A stretch of DNA of 64,000 nucleotides from Tritrichomonas musculus (Eukaryota; Parabasalia; Tritrichomonadida; Tritrichomonadidae): positions 3,754,691 through 3,818,690 of the forward strand of contig JAPFFF010000014.1 in assembly GCA_039105265.1 (NCBI GenBank), in the 5' to 3' direction. Within the stretch, counting starts at the first letter, position 1. Every line of letters begins with the position of its first letter. The position numbers were made by a program, and so were the translations under genes. The notes beneath the pieces were generated by a model. The model did not search any database, was not told the DNA's origin, and was given only the letters and a program-made list of their open reading frames with translations. Of this stretch, positions 41,580 to 53,120 are shown in pieces.

Positions 41580-42779
41580 ATGGATATTTACAAAGAACAA
41601 AGTTACTCCAAAGATATTAGTTTAAAATTCGATGAAATAAATGTGTTTTTTGGTGAAAAAGATTACACATCAAACTTTAATCGCATCGAAATTTTTCAGA
41701 AAATAGAAGAAGAACTTAAAAATATTGATGTCATTTACAAAACAAAAAATTATAAATTAATTCATGATATGATAATGCAGATTATACATTTTTTAAATTC
41801 AGAAAATTATGAATTTGAAGATAATGATGAAAATTTTATTCTTTTTTTTATTCAAAAATCTCAATTATTAACCAATTTATCTGAATTTTTCGAAACAAAT
41901 AATGAAAATTTTATTTTATCTATATTTCATTTTTTTATCTCTTTATCAGTGTTATCGGGTGATTATATCGATTTTTTGATTCCTCATTTTAAAAATATTG
42001 AGTTTATAATTGTTTTTTTAAAAAAGAATATAAATTCAACAAAAATTTTATCTAATTTTTACATATTATTAGGAGTTTTTTGTGAATATTCAGAAATATA
42101 TCGTTTAAATCTTATTAATTCGAATTTTTTTTCTTTTAATAATTTTGTTTTTCAAAATTTTAATAAACTTCAAAGTTTAATTTTTTTTTCTAAATTTTTT
42201 CAAGATATATCGGATGACTTAGATCTAAATGCAGCATTTCAGGAATTCCAACAATTTTTTTCTCTTTTAAAAGTTTATTTTAATGGTATTATTATTAAGA
42301 ATTTTAATTCAACTCTGCCAAATCCAAAAAGTTTTAAATACGAATCAAAAATATCATTTTTGATAATAAATCTATTTCGAAATTGTTATTTATCTTCACA
42401 AATTAAATCAATTTTTATTTCAGAAAATATTTCTCTATTTATTCAAGATCAACTTTGTTATTTTGATTCTAATAATATTTTTTTTCAAAAAATTATATCA
42501 GATTGCATTGATGTTATAGAAATAAGTTATCCTATTCAAAACATTCAAAAATTCGTTCAATTTTATAATAAACTTTTTGAATTTATAAATGTTCTACCTT
42601 TTTCAAAAAAATCATTATTATTTAAATCATTTGTATCGATCATATACAAATCAAGCGATCCTATCATTTATAAAATTATCCCAGAGATTACTTCTGAACT
42701 TCGAGATTATTCTAATTCTGAAATTTATTTTGGTGAAGATATTGATAACTTCATCGCAAAAATATGTCAAAATGAATAA
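41580..42779 (+). CDS. Helical (ARM-like) protein carried in the MULE element
   Basis: A 399-codon frame. It is extremely rich in Phe, Ile, Asn, Leu and Ser, with alternating amphipathic helices (for example NFYILLGVFCEYSEIYRL, SLLFKSFVSIIYKSSDPIIY) that suggest an armadillo/HEAT-type alpha solenoid. There is no membrane topology, zinc finger or catalytic motif. It has an Inr-like motif ten bases upstream and lies wholly within the element. The same sequence continues in the right copy (63464 to the window edge). It could be captured host cargo or an accessory element gene. I do not recognise the exact family. Confidence 0.7.
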   Translation: MDIYKEQSYSKDISLKFDEINVFFGEKDYTSNFNRIEIFQKIEEELKNIDVIYKTKNYKLIHDMIMQIIHFLNSENYEFEDNDENFILFFIQKSQLLTNLSEFFETNNENFILSIFHFFISLSVLSGDYIDFLIPHFKNIEFIIVFLKKNINSTKILSNFYILLGVFCEYSEIYRLNLINSNFFSFNNFVFQNFNKLQSLIFFSKFFQDISDDLDLNAAFQEFQQFFSLLKVYFNGIIIKNFNSTLPNPKSFKYESKISFLIINLFRNCYLSSQIKSIFISENISLFIQDQLCYFDSNNIFFQKIISDCIDVIEISYPIQNIQKFVQFYNKLFEFINVLPFSKKSLLFKSFVSIIYKSSDPIIYKIIPEITSELRDYSNSEIYFGEDIDNFIAKICQNE

Positions 42780-43029
42780 GTCAATGGTTTTTTACATTCA
42801 ATAAAATCCTTTTTTATATTAAAAAAAAAAACTATTATATAAATGTACTTTGATTTTATCATTAAACAGTATTCAACTATTTGATGTTTTTCATATCACA
42901 TTTCCAAATATTTGGAAATCGACCTTTTAGTGAATGCTTTTATGAATAAAGTATGTGCATATTATAATTAAGAGAATTACAAATACTCTAAGCTTAAATT
43001 TGATTCTATAACATACTTTTCACCTAAAA

Positions 43030-43135
43030 ACTATTGTTTTTTTTTTTTTTTGTTTTTGTTTTTGTTTTTTGTTTTTTTTTTTTTTTTTTTTTGTTTTGTT
43101 TTGTTTTGTTTTGTTTTGTTTTGTTTTTGTTTTTT
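43030..43135 (+). repeat. T-rich and TTTTG microsatellite
   Basis: Runs of T separated by single G, including six or more TTTTG units. The first T-run is 15 bases here and 16 in the mirror copy, the clearest length difference between the arms. Confidence 0.85.
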
Positions 43136-43171
43136 TAAAACTTTTTGAAAGCGTTTATATAAACAACACCA

Positions 43172-43201
43172 CTTTTTGAACTGCGTTCAAAAAGAATCTA
43201 G
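43172..43201 (+). mobile_element. Helitron-like 3' end (hairpin plus CTAG)
   Basis: CTTTTTGAAC, loop TGC, GTTCAAAAAG forms a 10-bp hairpin, followed by AAT and CTAG, with T outside. The layout matches the end of the 22072-23721 element, with a related stem. The matching 5' TC end was not found, so the extent is unknown. Confidence 0.6.
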
Positions 43202-43254
43202 TAAAAACTAAGAATAGATATTTTTAATATATTTTTTTTTCTAAGTAGGACATG

Positions 43255-43620
43255 ATATAGTTAATATATAGCATTATATTGATAATGTATAGGATTGTAT
43301 TGATAATGTATAGCATTATACTGATAATAAACTTCAATACGATGTTAGTTTATTGAATTATAATGTTAGTATGCTTCAATATAATGTAAATGTACTACAT
43401 TAAAATGATAATGTACTTCATTATGATGTTAAAATACTGTATTATGATGTTAGTTTATTGGATATTAATGTTAATATGATATAATATATTGAATATGTAC
43501 TGCATTATGATGTTAGATTATTGAATTATAATGTTTATATACTTCATTATAATGTTAATACTCTTCAATACAATGTTAATATATCAAACAAATATTTAAT
43601 ATAATGTTGATATATTGAAA
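43255..43620 (+). repeat. 21-bp-type minisatellite, left segment
   Basis: Degenerate units of the family AATGTTAATATACTGCATTA, continuing the array at 44868 and separated from it by an unrelated 1.2-kb block. Confidence 0.8.
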
Positions 43621-44867
43621 ATCATATATGATAAGCTAAGGTCTCTTGACGACCTACAAATCATATCAGCCCCTATTATTTCTCTAACGGTTTCTGCAAA
43701 AAAATTGTTTTATTCATCTACTGGTTCCTAATGATCTCATTATATTTATGATCTACTACTTCCATAATACCTTTAGGAAAAAATGTGCTGAGAATATTTA
43801 TTAAATTTGTGTAGTATTAATCATAGTAACTTGAGCAAAGGCAATCAAATTGTTATTGAAACAAAGTGATGATGGAATATAAAAATATTGAGTTGTTAAA
43901 CTTTCACCCTGATCATATTCCACATAAATCTGTAATATCTTTTGAGATACTGTGCCCTGATATATTTTATTGAATGAAAAAAAAAAGATAACCGTGAAAA
44001 ATAAATGTCCTGCTGAAAAGTGAAGCTGTATTACCTCACTAGAATAGATAAATGCATATTCGTTTGTATTTGATTAACTGGTTGTATTTGATTATTCTCT
44101 TTGATGGAATAAAATCTGGTTTCAAAAGCTGCTTTTATTCTTTAAGCTCGTACTCTCTGTCTCTTATTTTTTAATTCTGCCTTTGAGTAAATCTAAAGCT
44201 TCGTTTGTCCTCTCAATAGTGGAATATAAAGTATTTTTTTTTTTTTTTTTTTTTTTGTAATTTGTTCTTCTTTTATATGTGAGTTTTCTGCAATTTGGTT
44301 TATATTTTTTTGATTTCATAAATGCTATATACAGGCAAAATCATCAATGCTTAATTTCATACAGCCGATTCCACCAGCTCTTAAGATAATATGATTAGTG
44401 GTAGTGATTATTTTGATAGATGCACTAGAAAGATCTCAGTGCCCTCATAACTAGATATAGCACTATTTGATATATGAAAATCTGTTAATATTTCTTTATA
44501 CTAAATTAAGTGAATATTCACTAACTTTCATGATGATAAGTAATTCATGGATAACGACTTGAGAATAACAATCTGGGATTAGTAGTCTTCTAAAATAAAT
44601 CTAATAAAAACTATCAGGAATTAGAAAGAATAAAAGTTAACTTGAATATAAATATAGTAAGATGCCGCTAAAGACATTGAGAATGCAAATTAAACGTTCT
44701 ATTCGAAGATAAAAACGGTTAATAATTGAAAAAGCTAATATAGCATTTCTGAATTTTTTGTGCACTTTTGTTTTTTTATAAAGTTGAATTTGCATTTTTT
44801 ATTCAAAAAGTGTGGACCTTTCTGGTTAGGTAACTAGCAAGCCTTGCCCAAAAAACTTACTCAAATG
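43621..44867. other. 1.2-kb block interrupting the minisatellite
   Basis: Non-repetitive DNA with a higher GC content than the flanks. On the minus strand, short pieces near 43.8-43.95 kb look coding (LQIYVEYDQGESLTTQYFY) but no long frame exists and I cannot assign a family. No convincing terminal repeats were seen. It is probably an insertion. Confidence 0.4.
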
Positions 44868-45950
44868 TTAATATACTTCATTACAATGTTAATATACTGC
44901 ATCATAATGAAAATATACTGCATCATAATGTTAATATACATCATTATTATGTTAATATACTGCATTATGATGTCAATGTACAGTATCATGATGCTAGATT
45001 ATTGAATTATGATGTTAATATATTAAATTATAGAGTTAATGCATTGTATTATGATGTTAGATTATTGTATTATATTGTTAATATATTGAATTATAATGTT
45101 AATACATTGCATAATAATGTTAATATACTGCATCATAATGATAATACATTGCATAATAATGCTAATATACATCATTATTATGTTAATATACATTATTATG
45201 ATGTTAATATACTGTATTGTGATGTCAATGTACAGTATCATGATGCTAGATTATTGAATTATGATGCTAATATATTAAATTATAATGCTAATGTACATCA
45301 TTATTATGTTAATATACTTCATTACAATGCTAATATACTGCATTATAATGTTAATATACAGCATCATAATGTTAATATACTGCATCATAATGTTAATATA
45401 CTGCATTATAATGTTAATATACAGCATTATGATGTCAATGTACAGTATCATGATGCTAGAATATTGAATTATGATGTTAATATATTAAATTATAATGTTA
45501 ATATACTGCATTATAATGTTAATATACAGCATCATAATGATAATACATTGCATAATAATGCTAATATACATCATTATTATGTTAATATACATCATTATTA
45601 TGTTAATATACATCATTATTATGTTAATATACATCATTATTATGTTAATATACATCATTATGATGTTAATATACTGCATTGTGATGTCAATGTAAAGTAT
45701 CATGATGCTAGATTATTGAATTATGATGTTAATATATTAAATTATAATGTTAATATACATCATTATTATGTTAATATACATCATTATTATGTTAATATAC
45801 ATCATTATTATGTTAATATACTGCATCATAATGTTAATATACTGCATCATAATGTTAATACATTGTATAATAATGCTAATATACATCATTATTATGTTAA
45901 TATACTGCATTATGATGTTAAATTATTGTTTATTCCATTATATGTTGTAA
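44868..45950 (+). repeat. 21-bp minisatellite, about 51 units, open on both strands
   Basis: Variants of a 21-base unit (AATATACATCATTATTATGT plus T) are repeated head to tail in strict multiples of three. Translation of the plus strand therefore gives endless NIHHYYV-type heptads (open frame 45002-45991, 329 codons), and other frames stay open for 60-70 codons on both strands. I treat the frame as a by-product of the repeat. Confidence 0.85.
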
Positions 45951-46014
45951 ATTTAACGATAGATTTTGAGCTAAAACAATTTTATATTTAAATAATTTAC
46001 AAATTATTTATTGA

Positions 46015-47874
46015 ATGAATATCCAATTCAAAAAATTGACACAAAAACGTTTAATTTTTAACAAAATGAATATCATAGAAAAGCTTCAACAAAATACTTC
46101 ATTTAGGCCAAATGGTGCACCATTTATTCTCAGTTTCAATCAATACAATTACAAATATGTTAAATATTTAAAAAAAACACAACATTTCAAATATGTTTGC
46201 GAGAATGGTTATAATAGGCATAAAAAAATCGAAGAAAGGTGTCCTGCATATATTTTAGTTTCCTTTGAAGTTGTAAAAAAAACAGAGAATGAAGAAGAAG
46301 TTAAGCTTGGACAAATTATACAAATGAATGTTCAACATAATTGTATAAAAGAAATAGGAACAACAAATAAGTTTATAAAAGATTCTGAACTCAAAAGCAA
46401 AATAGATGAAATTTATTACTCTCAAATGCCTCGACCAACCCAAAGCCAAATAATAACACAATTGACAAAAAAAATAAACAGTGAAAACAATGAAGAAGAG
46501 AGTAAAATACCAATTTCTCAAAGAATTGTTTATAATCAATGGTCAAAATTAAATAGAGATAACAAAATAATTGATACTGATTTTGGAAAGATAAGACAAA
46601 CAAATCGTAAAACGGATTTCGAACTTTTTAAATTCCGTTGTTCAAATTTTCCGGTTGGAAAGAATTTATTTATTTGTTATAGTTCAAAATTTCAACAGTC
46701 ATTAATTCAAAAATCTTCATTTATTTTTATCGATGGAACTTTCGATGTTACTCCAGATGGATTTGAACAGGTTTTGGTGCTTTTAGGACGAACTGAACAC
46801 ATGAATATTCCATTGGCTCATTTTTTATTACCAAACAAAGAAAAAAAGACTTATGAACTTGCTTTTTTGATGTTTATAAATTCAATTAAAAAAGGATTTC
46901 AAAATGGAGCTACTTTTATTACAGATTTCGAACTTGGAGAATCAAATGCTGTCAAAAAAATTTTAATGAATGAAACTCATATTTTTCAGTATTGTTATTT
47001 TCATTTTTCACAAATAATGAGAAGGTATTTCGATAAATATCAGAAATTTGAATTTTTAGATAAGTTAAAGAATATCAGTTATTTACTACCATTTATTTCA
47101 GAAAGGTTATTAAATACAGTTATCAAAGTATTATCTCAATGGGAAATCACAGATCAATTTTCACTTTATTTTGAGTATAATTTTAAAAATAAATATAGGT
47201 TCAATGATTGGAATGTTTATAATAAAATTAATAAAGATATTATTACAAATAACGTAGCCGAAAGTCATAATGCAAAATTGAAAGATCGAATTGGACATCA
47301 TCCTACATTAGCAAATTTCGAAGAAATAATACAACAAATCGAAGAAGAAGATCATCTCAGATACGAATTGAAAGAAATAGATGACACAGAAATAAAAAGA
47401 ATTGACGAAGATACTTTTATACAAATTTTTAAAAATTTTATAACAGACTTACGAAGAGCTGGGTACAAACAAAAAAAAAATACAAATTCAGATACAAGTA
47501 TAGAAAAATATGATCAAAGATTAAATAATGAACTTTTATTTGATGATGACAAAAATGAAATAACAGATATAGTAGAAGAAGACGATACAGATGACAAAAC
47601 TATTATAGAAGAAATAAACGAACTGGAAAATGCGCAAGAAATAAGACTAGTTAACGAAGCCTATTCAATACCAAAGGTTCACATCAAAACAATACCTACA
47701 GAAGCTCAACAAATACTACAAGAAAACTTAATCAATTACAGAAATGCTCCAGGACGATCGACAGAAAGAAAAAGAATATTATCAGAAACATTTACCAAAA
47801 TACAAGAAATTTCACCAAACATAACAAAAACTCAGGTTCGTAGTTGGTTTAATAACAATATGAATAAGATTTAG
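46015..47874 (+). CDS. MULE transposase with FLYWCH-like finger and homeodomain-like C-terminus
   Basis: A 619-codon frame. Residues 45-112 resemble a FLYWCH/WRKY-GCM1 zinc finger (Cys62, Cys76, His108, Cys110). The MULE catalytic domain follows, with Asp240 in FIDGTFDVTPDGF, Asp304 in FITDFELGESNAV, a CYFH pair (Cys327, His330), and Glu416 in NNVAESHNAKLKDRIG, with HPTL nearby. Residues 500-560 are acidic. Residues about 565-619 form three predicted helices, the last reading TKTQVRSWFNNNMNKI, which resembles the recognition helix of homeodomains (Q-V-x-x-W-F-x-N). The transposase would bind the long terminal repeats and cut out the element. The frame is intact and the mirror copy has the same protein. 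Met19 is an alternative start. Confidence 0.92.
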   Translation: MNIQFKKLTQKRLIFNKMNIIEKLQQNTSFRPNGAPFILSFNQYNYKYVKYLKKTQHFKYVCENGYNRHKKIEERCPAYILVSFEVVKKTENEEEVKLGQIIQMNVQHNCIKEIGTTNKFIKDSELKSKIDEIYYSQMPRPTQSQIITQLTKKINSENNEEESKIPISQRIVYNQWSKLNRDNKIIDTDFGKIRQTNRKTDFELFKFRCSNFPVGKNLFICYSSKFQQSLIQKSSFIFIDGTFDVTPDGFEQVLVLLGRTEHMNIPLAHFLLPNKEKKTYELAFLMFINSIKKGFQNGATFITDFELGESNAVKKILMNETHIFQYCYFHFSQIMRRYFDKYQKFEFLDKLKNISYLLPFISERLLNTVIKVLSQWEITDQFSLYFEYNFKNKYRFNDWNVYNKINKDIITNNVAESHNAKLKDRIGHHPTLANFEEIIQQIEEEDHLRYELKEIDDTEIKRIDEDTFIQIFKNFITDLRRAGYKQKKNTNSDTSIEKYDQRLNNELLFDDDKNEITDIVEEDDTDDKTIIEEINELENAQEIRLVNEAYSIPKVHIKTIPTEAQQILQENLINYRNAPGRSTERKRILSETFTKIQEISPNITKTQVRSWFNNNMNKI

Positions 47875-48169
47875 AATTCTCAATTTTTCAAAATATCTTT
47901 TTTTTTTTTTTTTTCTCTTTTTTTTAAAAAACTTTATTATTTTATTAACATTTATACAATTTTGAAAGTTCGTTATTATCTACATTTTAATTAAGGGTAT
48001 ACATTCTGAGGTTTTTATATAGATTATTTGCTTTTCAATTTTGAGAATATAAAAACATTTTTCTTTGAATTTTGTGAGATTTTTCAAATTTGAATGTGAT
48101 CGAAAAAAAGACGATTTTTTTGAATTTCCATGAATATCATCTGTAGTTAGATTTTTTTGAGGCATTTAT

Positions 48170-51100
48170 ATTTTTTATGCGAACATAAGAATATTGGCCT
48201 GAGGATTTTTTAAATCTACAATTATTCACTGAGATATCAAATATTTAGAAAACATTTTTGTATTTCATAAAAATAAAAGTTTTTTGTATGATGAATTTTT
48301 ATTCTGAGTTTATAATTATCAAAATATTTAATAAATACTTATTTTTTACTAATTTGTGTCTGATTTGAAAATTGTGTACTTTACTTGCATTTGTAGCTTG
48401 TTTTTGCATTTTTTCATTGACTGAATCATTTTTTTGATTTTTAACTTATGAAAATATATTTGATAAAGTTTGTATTTATAGATATGATATGAGAAAAAGA
48501 GGAAATTTAATTCAATAACTGATCATATCACATGATCTCGGTGAATTTTGTGAATACAACTTTATTGCTTACCCTATCAAATATTAACTATATTTTATTA
48601 GTTTTGGCCTGAGGAATTTTGAATCCATCAGTTATACGCTTAGAATATATAATGAGAAAAAAACCCTTTCACTTTTCGTACAAATAAAAATTTTCTGTAT
48701 GACGAATTTTATAGGTAGAAATTATTACTCTTCACTCATTCAATTTTTTTGCTTCTTATTACTGCACTTTGAAGTTCGATGCCTAAATTTTAAAAAATTA
48801 ATAATTAAATAAGTATTCTCTCAAAATATAGAAAAATTATTATCATATTCACTTCATATTTTTAGTATAAATTCATAATAAATTAATTATATAAAAAAAA
48901 TTTATTGAATGAGCTCATTGAATATATTGTGAGAATGAGTTATTTTTCCTTTATAGTAAATTGATTATAGATATTGAATATATTCTGAGGTTTTTAATTA
49001 TTTAATGAAAAAAAATTGATAGAAGTGATTGAATATTTTATGAATGCTGATTCTTTTTTATTATCAATTTTGTGATAAAAATATAGTGAATTATTGACCT
49101 TGTAGATTAAAACAGATTTTTTTTGACCTTATACTAAGGCCAAATAAGATTGAATTCCTTATTACTATAACCGCCAAAATGCAGTAATAAGCGATCATTA
49201 TTCACCTATTATAGGTCAAATAAAATTGAATTCCTTATTACTGTAACCGCCAAACCGCAGTAATTAGAACTTTTTCACCTTTCTAAAGGCTAATAATTTT
49301 GACCTTTAAATATCTTAACAAATTAATTTTTTTTTGACAAAATTGAATCATTCAAAGATCCACTTTTTTAAAATGAAAAGATAAATTGAATGAATAAAGA
49401 TAGAACTTTTTGTATTACAAAATAATAATCTTTTTTTATAATTTTTGAAATAAATTTAGATATTATATATCAATATTTTTTAATATTTAATTTATATGCA
49501 TTATATAATATATTCTATTATAATATTCTTTAAATTTTTCATTTTTTTAAAATTATTTTAAAATTTTCAAAATTTCTTTATTACTGTGATTTTTTGCAAC
49601 AGTAATAAATGCGAGCTGTAACGAATTTTTACGCTGAGTTTATATTTATCAAAATATTAAAAAAATACTTATTATTTAGTATTTCGTGTCAGATTTGAAA
49701 ATTGAATAGTTTACTTGATTTTTTTCGTTTGTTTTGAGAGGTATTCACCTTAAGTGACTTAACGGTCATTTTTCTTCTTTAAAATGTATTTTTAATTTTT
49801 TGAGCTAAATACAGATTATTTTTATTTCTTTTTATCATCAAAATAATCTATAAAATGTTTAAATGACGATTTGAATATTAAATTGAAGAAAAAATCATAT
49901 TTTAGTTAACAATATAATTATATCATTTTATTTATAACATCGAATATATTTTGGATATCTTCATTATTCCAAAGTATTGTCACAATAAATGAAAATTTCT
50001 AATTATTTCCTAATTCAGAAACTGCAAAATCTGCATTCTTCATACTTTCAAACCCAAAAAGCATTTTTAAAGAAAAACAGATGATAACTTCAAAAATTGT
50101 CTTTATATGATTCTACATCTTTAATATAATGATTATATTGGCCATGAGAATTTATTCCTAGAAGCATTAGTGATTTTATGCGGCCAATTTTTTGGAAAAT
50201 ATGTTTCATTTATTAGACTCAAAATAAAAAATAAACGTTTTTTAACGTACATATAATTACAAAAATATTCAAAATTTTTAATAAAATTAAAGTGGCATTT
50301 TGGAACATTTTTCTTTCAATTTTTTTCTACGATATTTTACGGTTTTGAATGGCTCATAAACATTGAAAAAAATAATTTTTTTTATAAAATCGAATTTTCT
50401 CAAAAACCAGCGCATAAATAATTTTGCAATTTTTAATGTATCATTTATTAAATAAATGCGTTTTAATTTTTATATTTTTTTTAAAAAATACAGTCAAAAT
50501 CCTCAAAGTGAATACCTCTTTGTTTTGCTTTTATTTATTTTATAAGGAATTTTTATGATGTTTTATTTAGAAATATATATTTTATGGAATCTATAATTAT
50601 ATATAAAATAGGTTAAAAATGGAAAATTGAATTTGATAACTGATCATATATCAGGATCTCTACGAATTTAATTAATAGAAAAATGTCTAGGTAATAATGT
50701 AATATCAACATAAAAATATTAGTTTTGGCCTGAGGAATTTTGATTCCATCAATCCTACACCTAGATGTCTAAATTAAATAAATACATTTGGGTTTTTCGT
50801 ACAAATAAATATTTTCTGTATGACGAATTTTTATCCTGAGTTTATATTTATCAAAATATTAAATAAAAACTTATTTTTTACTAATTTGTGTCATATTTAT
50901 AAATTGTATACTTTACTTGATTTTTTTGTTTTGTTTTTCTTTTTTCTATTGATCAAATCATTTTTAGGATTTTTTAATTATGAATATATATTCTATAAAG
51001 TATGTATTTATATGTTTTAAACTTTTAAAAAGGTATTTTAATAGAAATAAGTGATCAACATTCAAGAACTCTACGAATTTTGAAGATACAAATATATTTC

Positions 51101-51510
51101 TATTTTTATAGATTATATACATAAAAATATTAGTTTTGGCCTGAGGAATTTTGAATTCATCAATCATACGTTTTAATACTAATATGAGAAAAACTGTCAA
51201 TAATACACTGAAATAAACAAACAAACAAAAATATAATTTCATAAATAACCTTTGCAACTGTTCGTTTGATGAAATACATAGTTAATTTTTCGAGAAATTG
51301 AAAAAATATATGATTTTTTTTCCTTTTCAAATTTGTGAATATAAAAATATAAAAATAATAATTATCTCAAATTTGTGTACATTTCAAATTTTGAATTACA
51401 AAAAAACAAAAATGGATTTTTTTTATAAAATTGGAATTTATCTACTTTTTATTAAGAAATATATTTAATACTTTAAAATATTATGATTGGCCTGAGGATT
51501 TTATTTTTGG
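48170..51510 (+). repeat. Tandem modules with ~410-bp period, interrupted
   Basis: The motif TTGGCCTGAGGA recurs at about 48196, 48606, 50727, 51138 and 51489 (spacings 410, 411 and 351 for neighbours). It comes with shared companions (a GATCTC/GAACTCTACGAATTT box, CTGTATGACGAATTTT and TTTATATTTATCAAAATATT). The middle copies are separated by inserted material (48757-50519). No coding capacity. Confidence 0.7.
49737..50519. mobile_element. hAT-type MITE with 8-bp target duplication
   Basis: 783 bp with termini AGAGGTATTCAC and GTGAATACCTCT and 8-bp direct repeats TTGTTTTG at 49729-49736 and 50520-50527. An 8-bp duplication is the hAT hallmark. No transposase. Confidence 0.8.
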
Positions 51511-52001
51511 ATTGTTATTTGAAAAATTAAAGATATCTTTTTGCTCATTTTAAAAGATAGAGCCAAATAAAAAAATTCTTCTGATAATATTTGGTGTTCT
51601 TTTTATATTTACCAAAAAATCAAGGAAAATCCTCTTTTTTTAAAAAATTGTTTTTGCTCAAAAATTGAAAGAAATTTGAGAGTACCCTTAAGCTCACTTT
51701 TTTTTAATGAAGATTTCAATAATTTTTTAAGGATGAAAGATTTTATACGATTTATATCAATTTCTAATAACTATTTTTAGTACATTTCTTATTTTGTATA
51801 ACATTTTAAATAAGTTCACTTTTTTATCGAGATTGTTTGATATTTTTTAGAAAAAAAAAAGAATTGATGAATCTGAAATAAATTTTTAATAATAATTCTG
51901 ATTGTACTTCTTTGTGAATAAATCATTTTCCTTAATTTCACTTTTTTTTTTTTTTGTTTTTGATGATTGTCTGAATTTTTGAAGGAAAAAAATAAATAGT
52001 T

Positions 52002-53120
52002 ATTATATTCGACATCTAAATAATTATTTATTAATAATATAATTGATCTTTTTATTTTTTGAGTATTTTTTAGTTGATCGTTTTAAATTATATAAAAAAA
52101 AATTGAAAAAACAAAAAAAAGGTTATAACAATTTATATCTACATAATGATTTATTAATAATTTAATTGATCCTTTTATTTTTTGAGTATTTTTTAGTTGA
52201 TCGTTTTAAATTATATAAAAAAAAATTGAAAAAACAAAAAAAAGGTTATAACAATTTATATCTACATAATGATTTATTAATAATTTAATTGATCTTTTTA
52301 TTTTTTGAGTATTTTTAAGTTGATCGTTTTAAATTATATAAAAAAAAATTGAAAAAACAAAAAAAAGGTTATAACAATTTATATCTACATAATGATTTAT
52401 TAATAATTTAATTGATCTTTTTATTTTTTGAGTATTTTTAAGTTGATCGTTTTAAATTATATAAAAAAAATTGAAAAAACAAAAAAATTATTATACTAAA
52501 ATAAATTTATAATATCAAGCCTCATTCTGCATCTTTGCTTGATATTAATCTCACTTTGTTCTTTAAGAAAATCGTTTTAAAATCTTAAATATCCGTTTAA
52601 AATTAATATTTATATCAAATTTTATATTTTTGTGAGAGCATTCAAATCAGAGTATTCAAAATATGGATTTTTTTTTATTCTTTCAATATATTCTGAGGTA
52701 GATTATAACAATTTTAAAACACAAATATTTTTTTACTCTCAGCTAGCTTCTAAATTTTCATATGACAGAATAATTAAGTATATTATAAACAACCATTTTA
52801 AACCAATAAATTGAATTATTATGAAAATTATATAATATTTGAATATTTGCAAAAAAAAGGATGAAAAAGAGACAGAACAATAGATTCCACGGTAAACAAA
52901 GCAAATTACCAGAAATAAAATACTTTATAAAGGATTTTGAGCCAAAAAAGTTAGAAATGAAGATAGAAAAATTTTGTATAAGCAAACCACTTTTTATTTA
53001 GTTTATTTGGGTGCAAAATAGGTGCAATAATAAAATTTGGGTGCAAAACCGATTTGGGGTGCATTTTTTGAATACCTATTTGGCCGGGGTGCATTTTGGG
53101 TGCACATAAATAATTCCCAT
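52002..53120 (-). repeat. MULE copy 1, right terminal inverted repeat
   Basis: Reverse-complement partner of 40286-41405 and mirror of 53122-54240, with the subterminal ~122-bp array in 52020-52503. Confidence 0.92.

Larger units (their letters stand above)
40286..53120 (+). mobile_element. 12.8-kb MULE-type transposon, copy 1
   Basis: Inverted repeats of about 1.1 kb bound it (40286-41405 and 52002-53120). Both outer ends share ATGGGA followed 11 bases later by GCACCCAAAATGCACCCCGG; the 11 bases between are diverged at the left end. Contents in order are a 122-bp tandem array in each repeat, a 399-codon gene, a Helitron-like 3' end, a 21-bp minisatellite interrupted by a 1.2-kb block, the MULE transposase, and 4 kb of non-coding DNA with ~410-bp repeats and a hAT-type MITE. 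No 9-bp target duplication could be matched, because the right side meets copy 2 directly. Confidence 0.85.

Noticed and set aside
44868-45950. CRISPR-like array
   Set aside because: Units are contiguous with no unique spacers, and the host is a eukaryote.
45002-45991. 329-codon frame as a repeat protein gene
   Set aside because: It follows from a 21-bp repeat unit; no start context, domain or non-repetitive coding part supports a protein. Kept as a repeat and a finding.
52632-52814. 60-codon frame MRAFKSEYSKYGF in the terminal repeats
   Set aside because: Conserved only because the repeats are identical; overlapped by another frame on the opposite strand.
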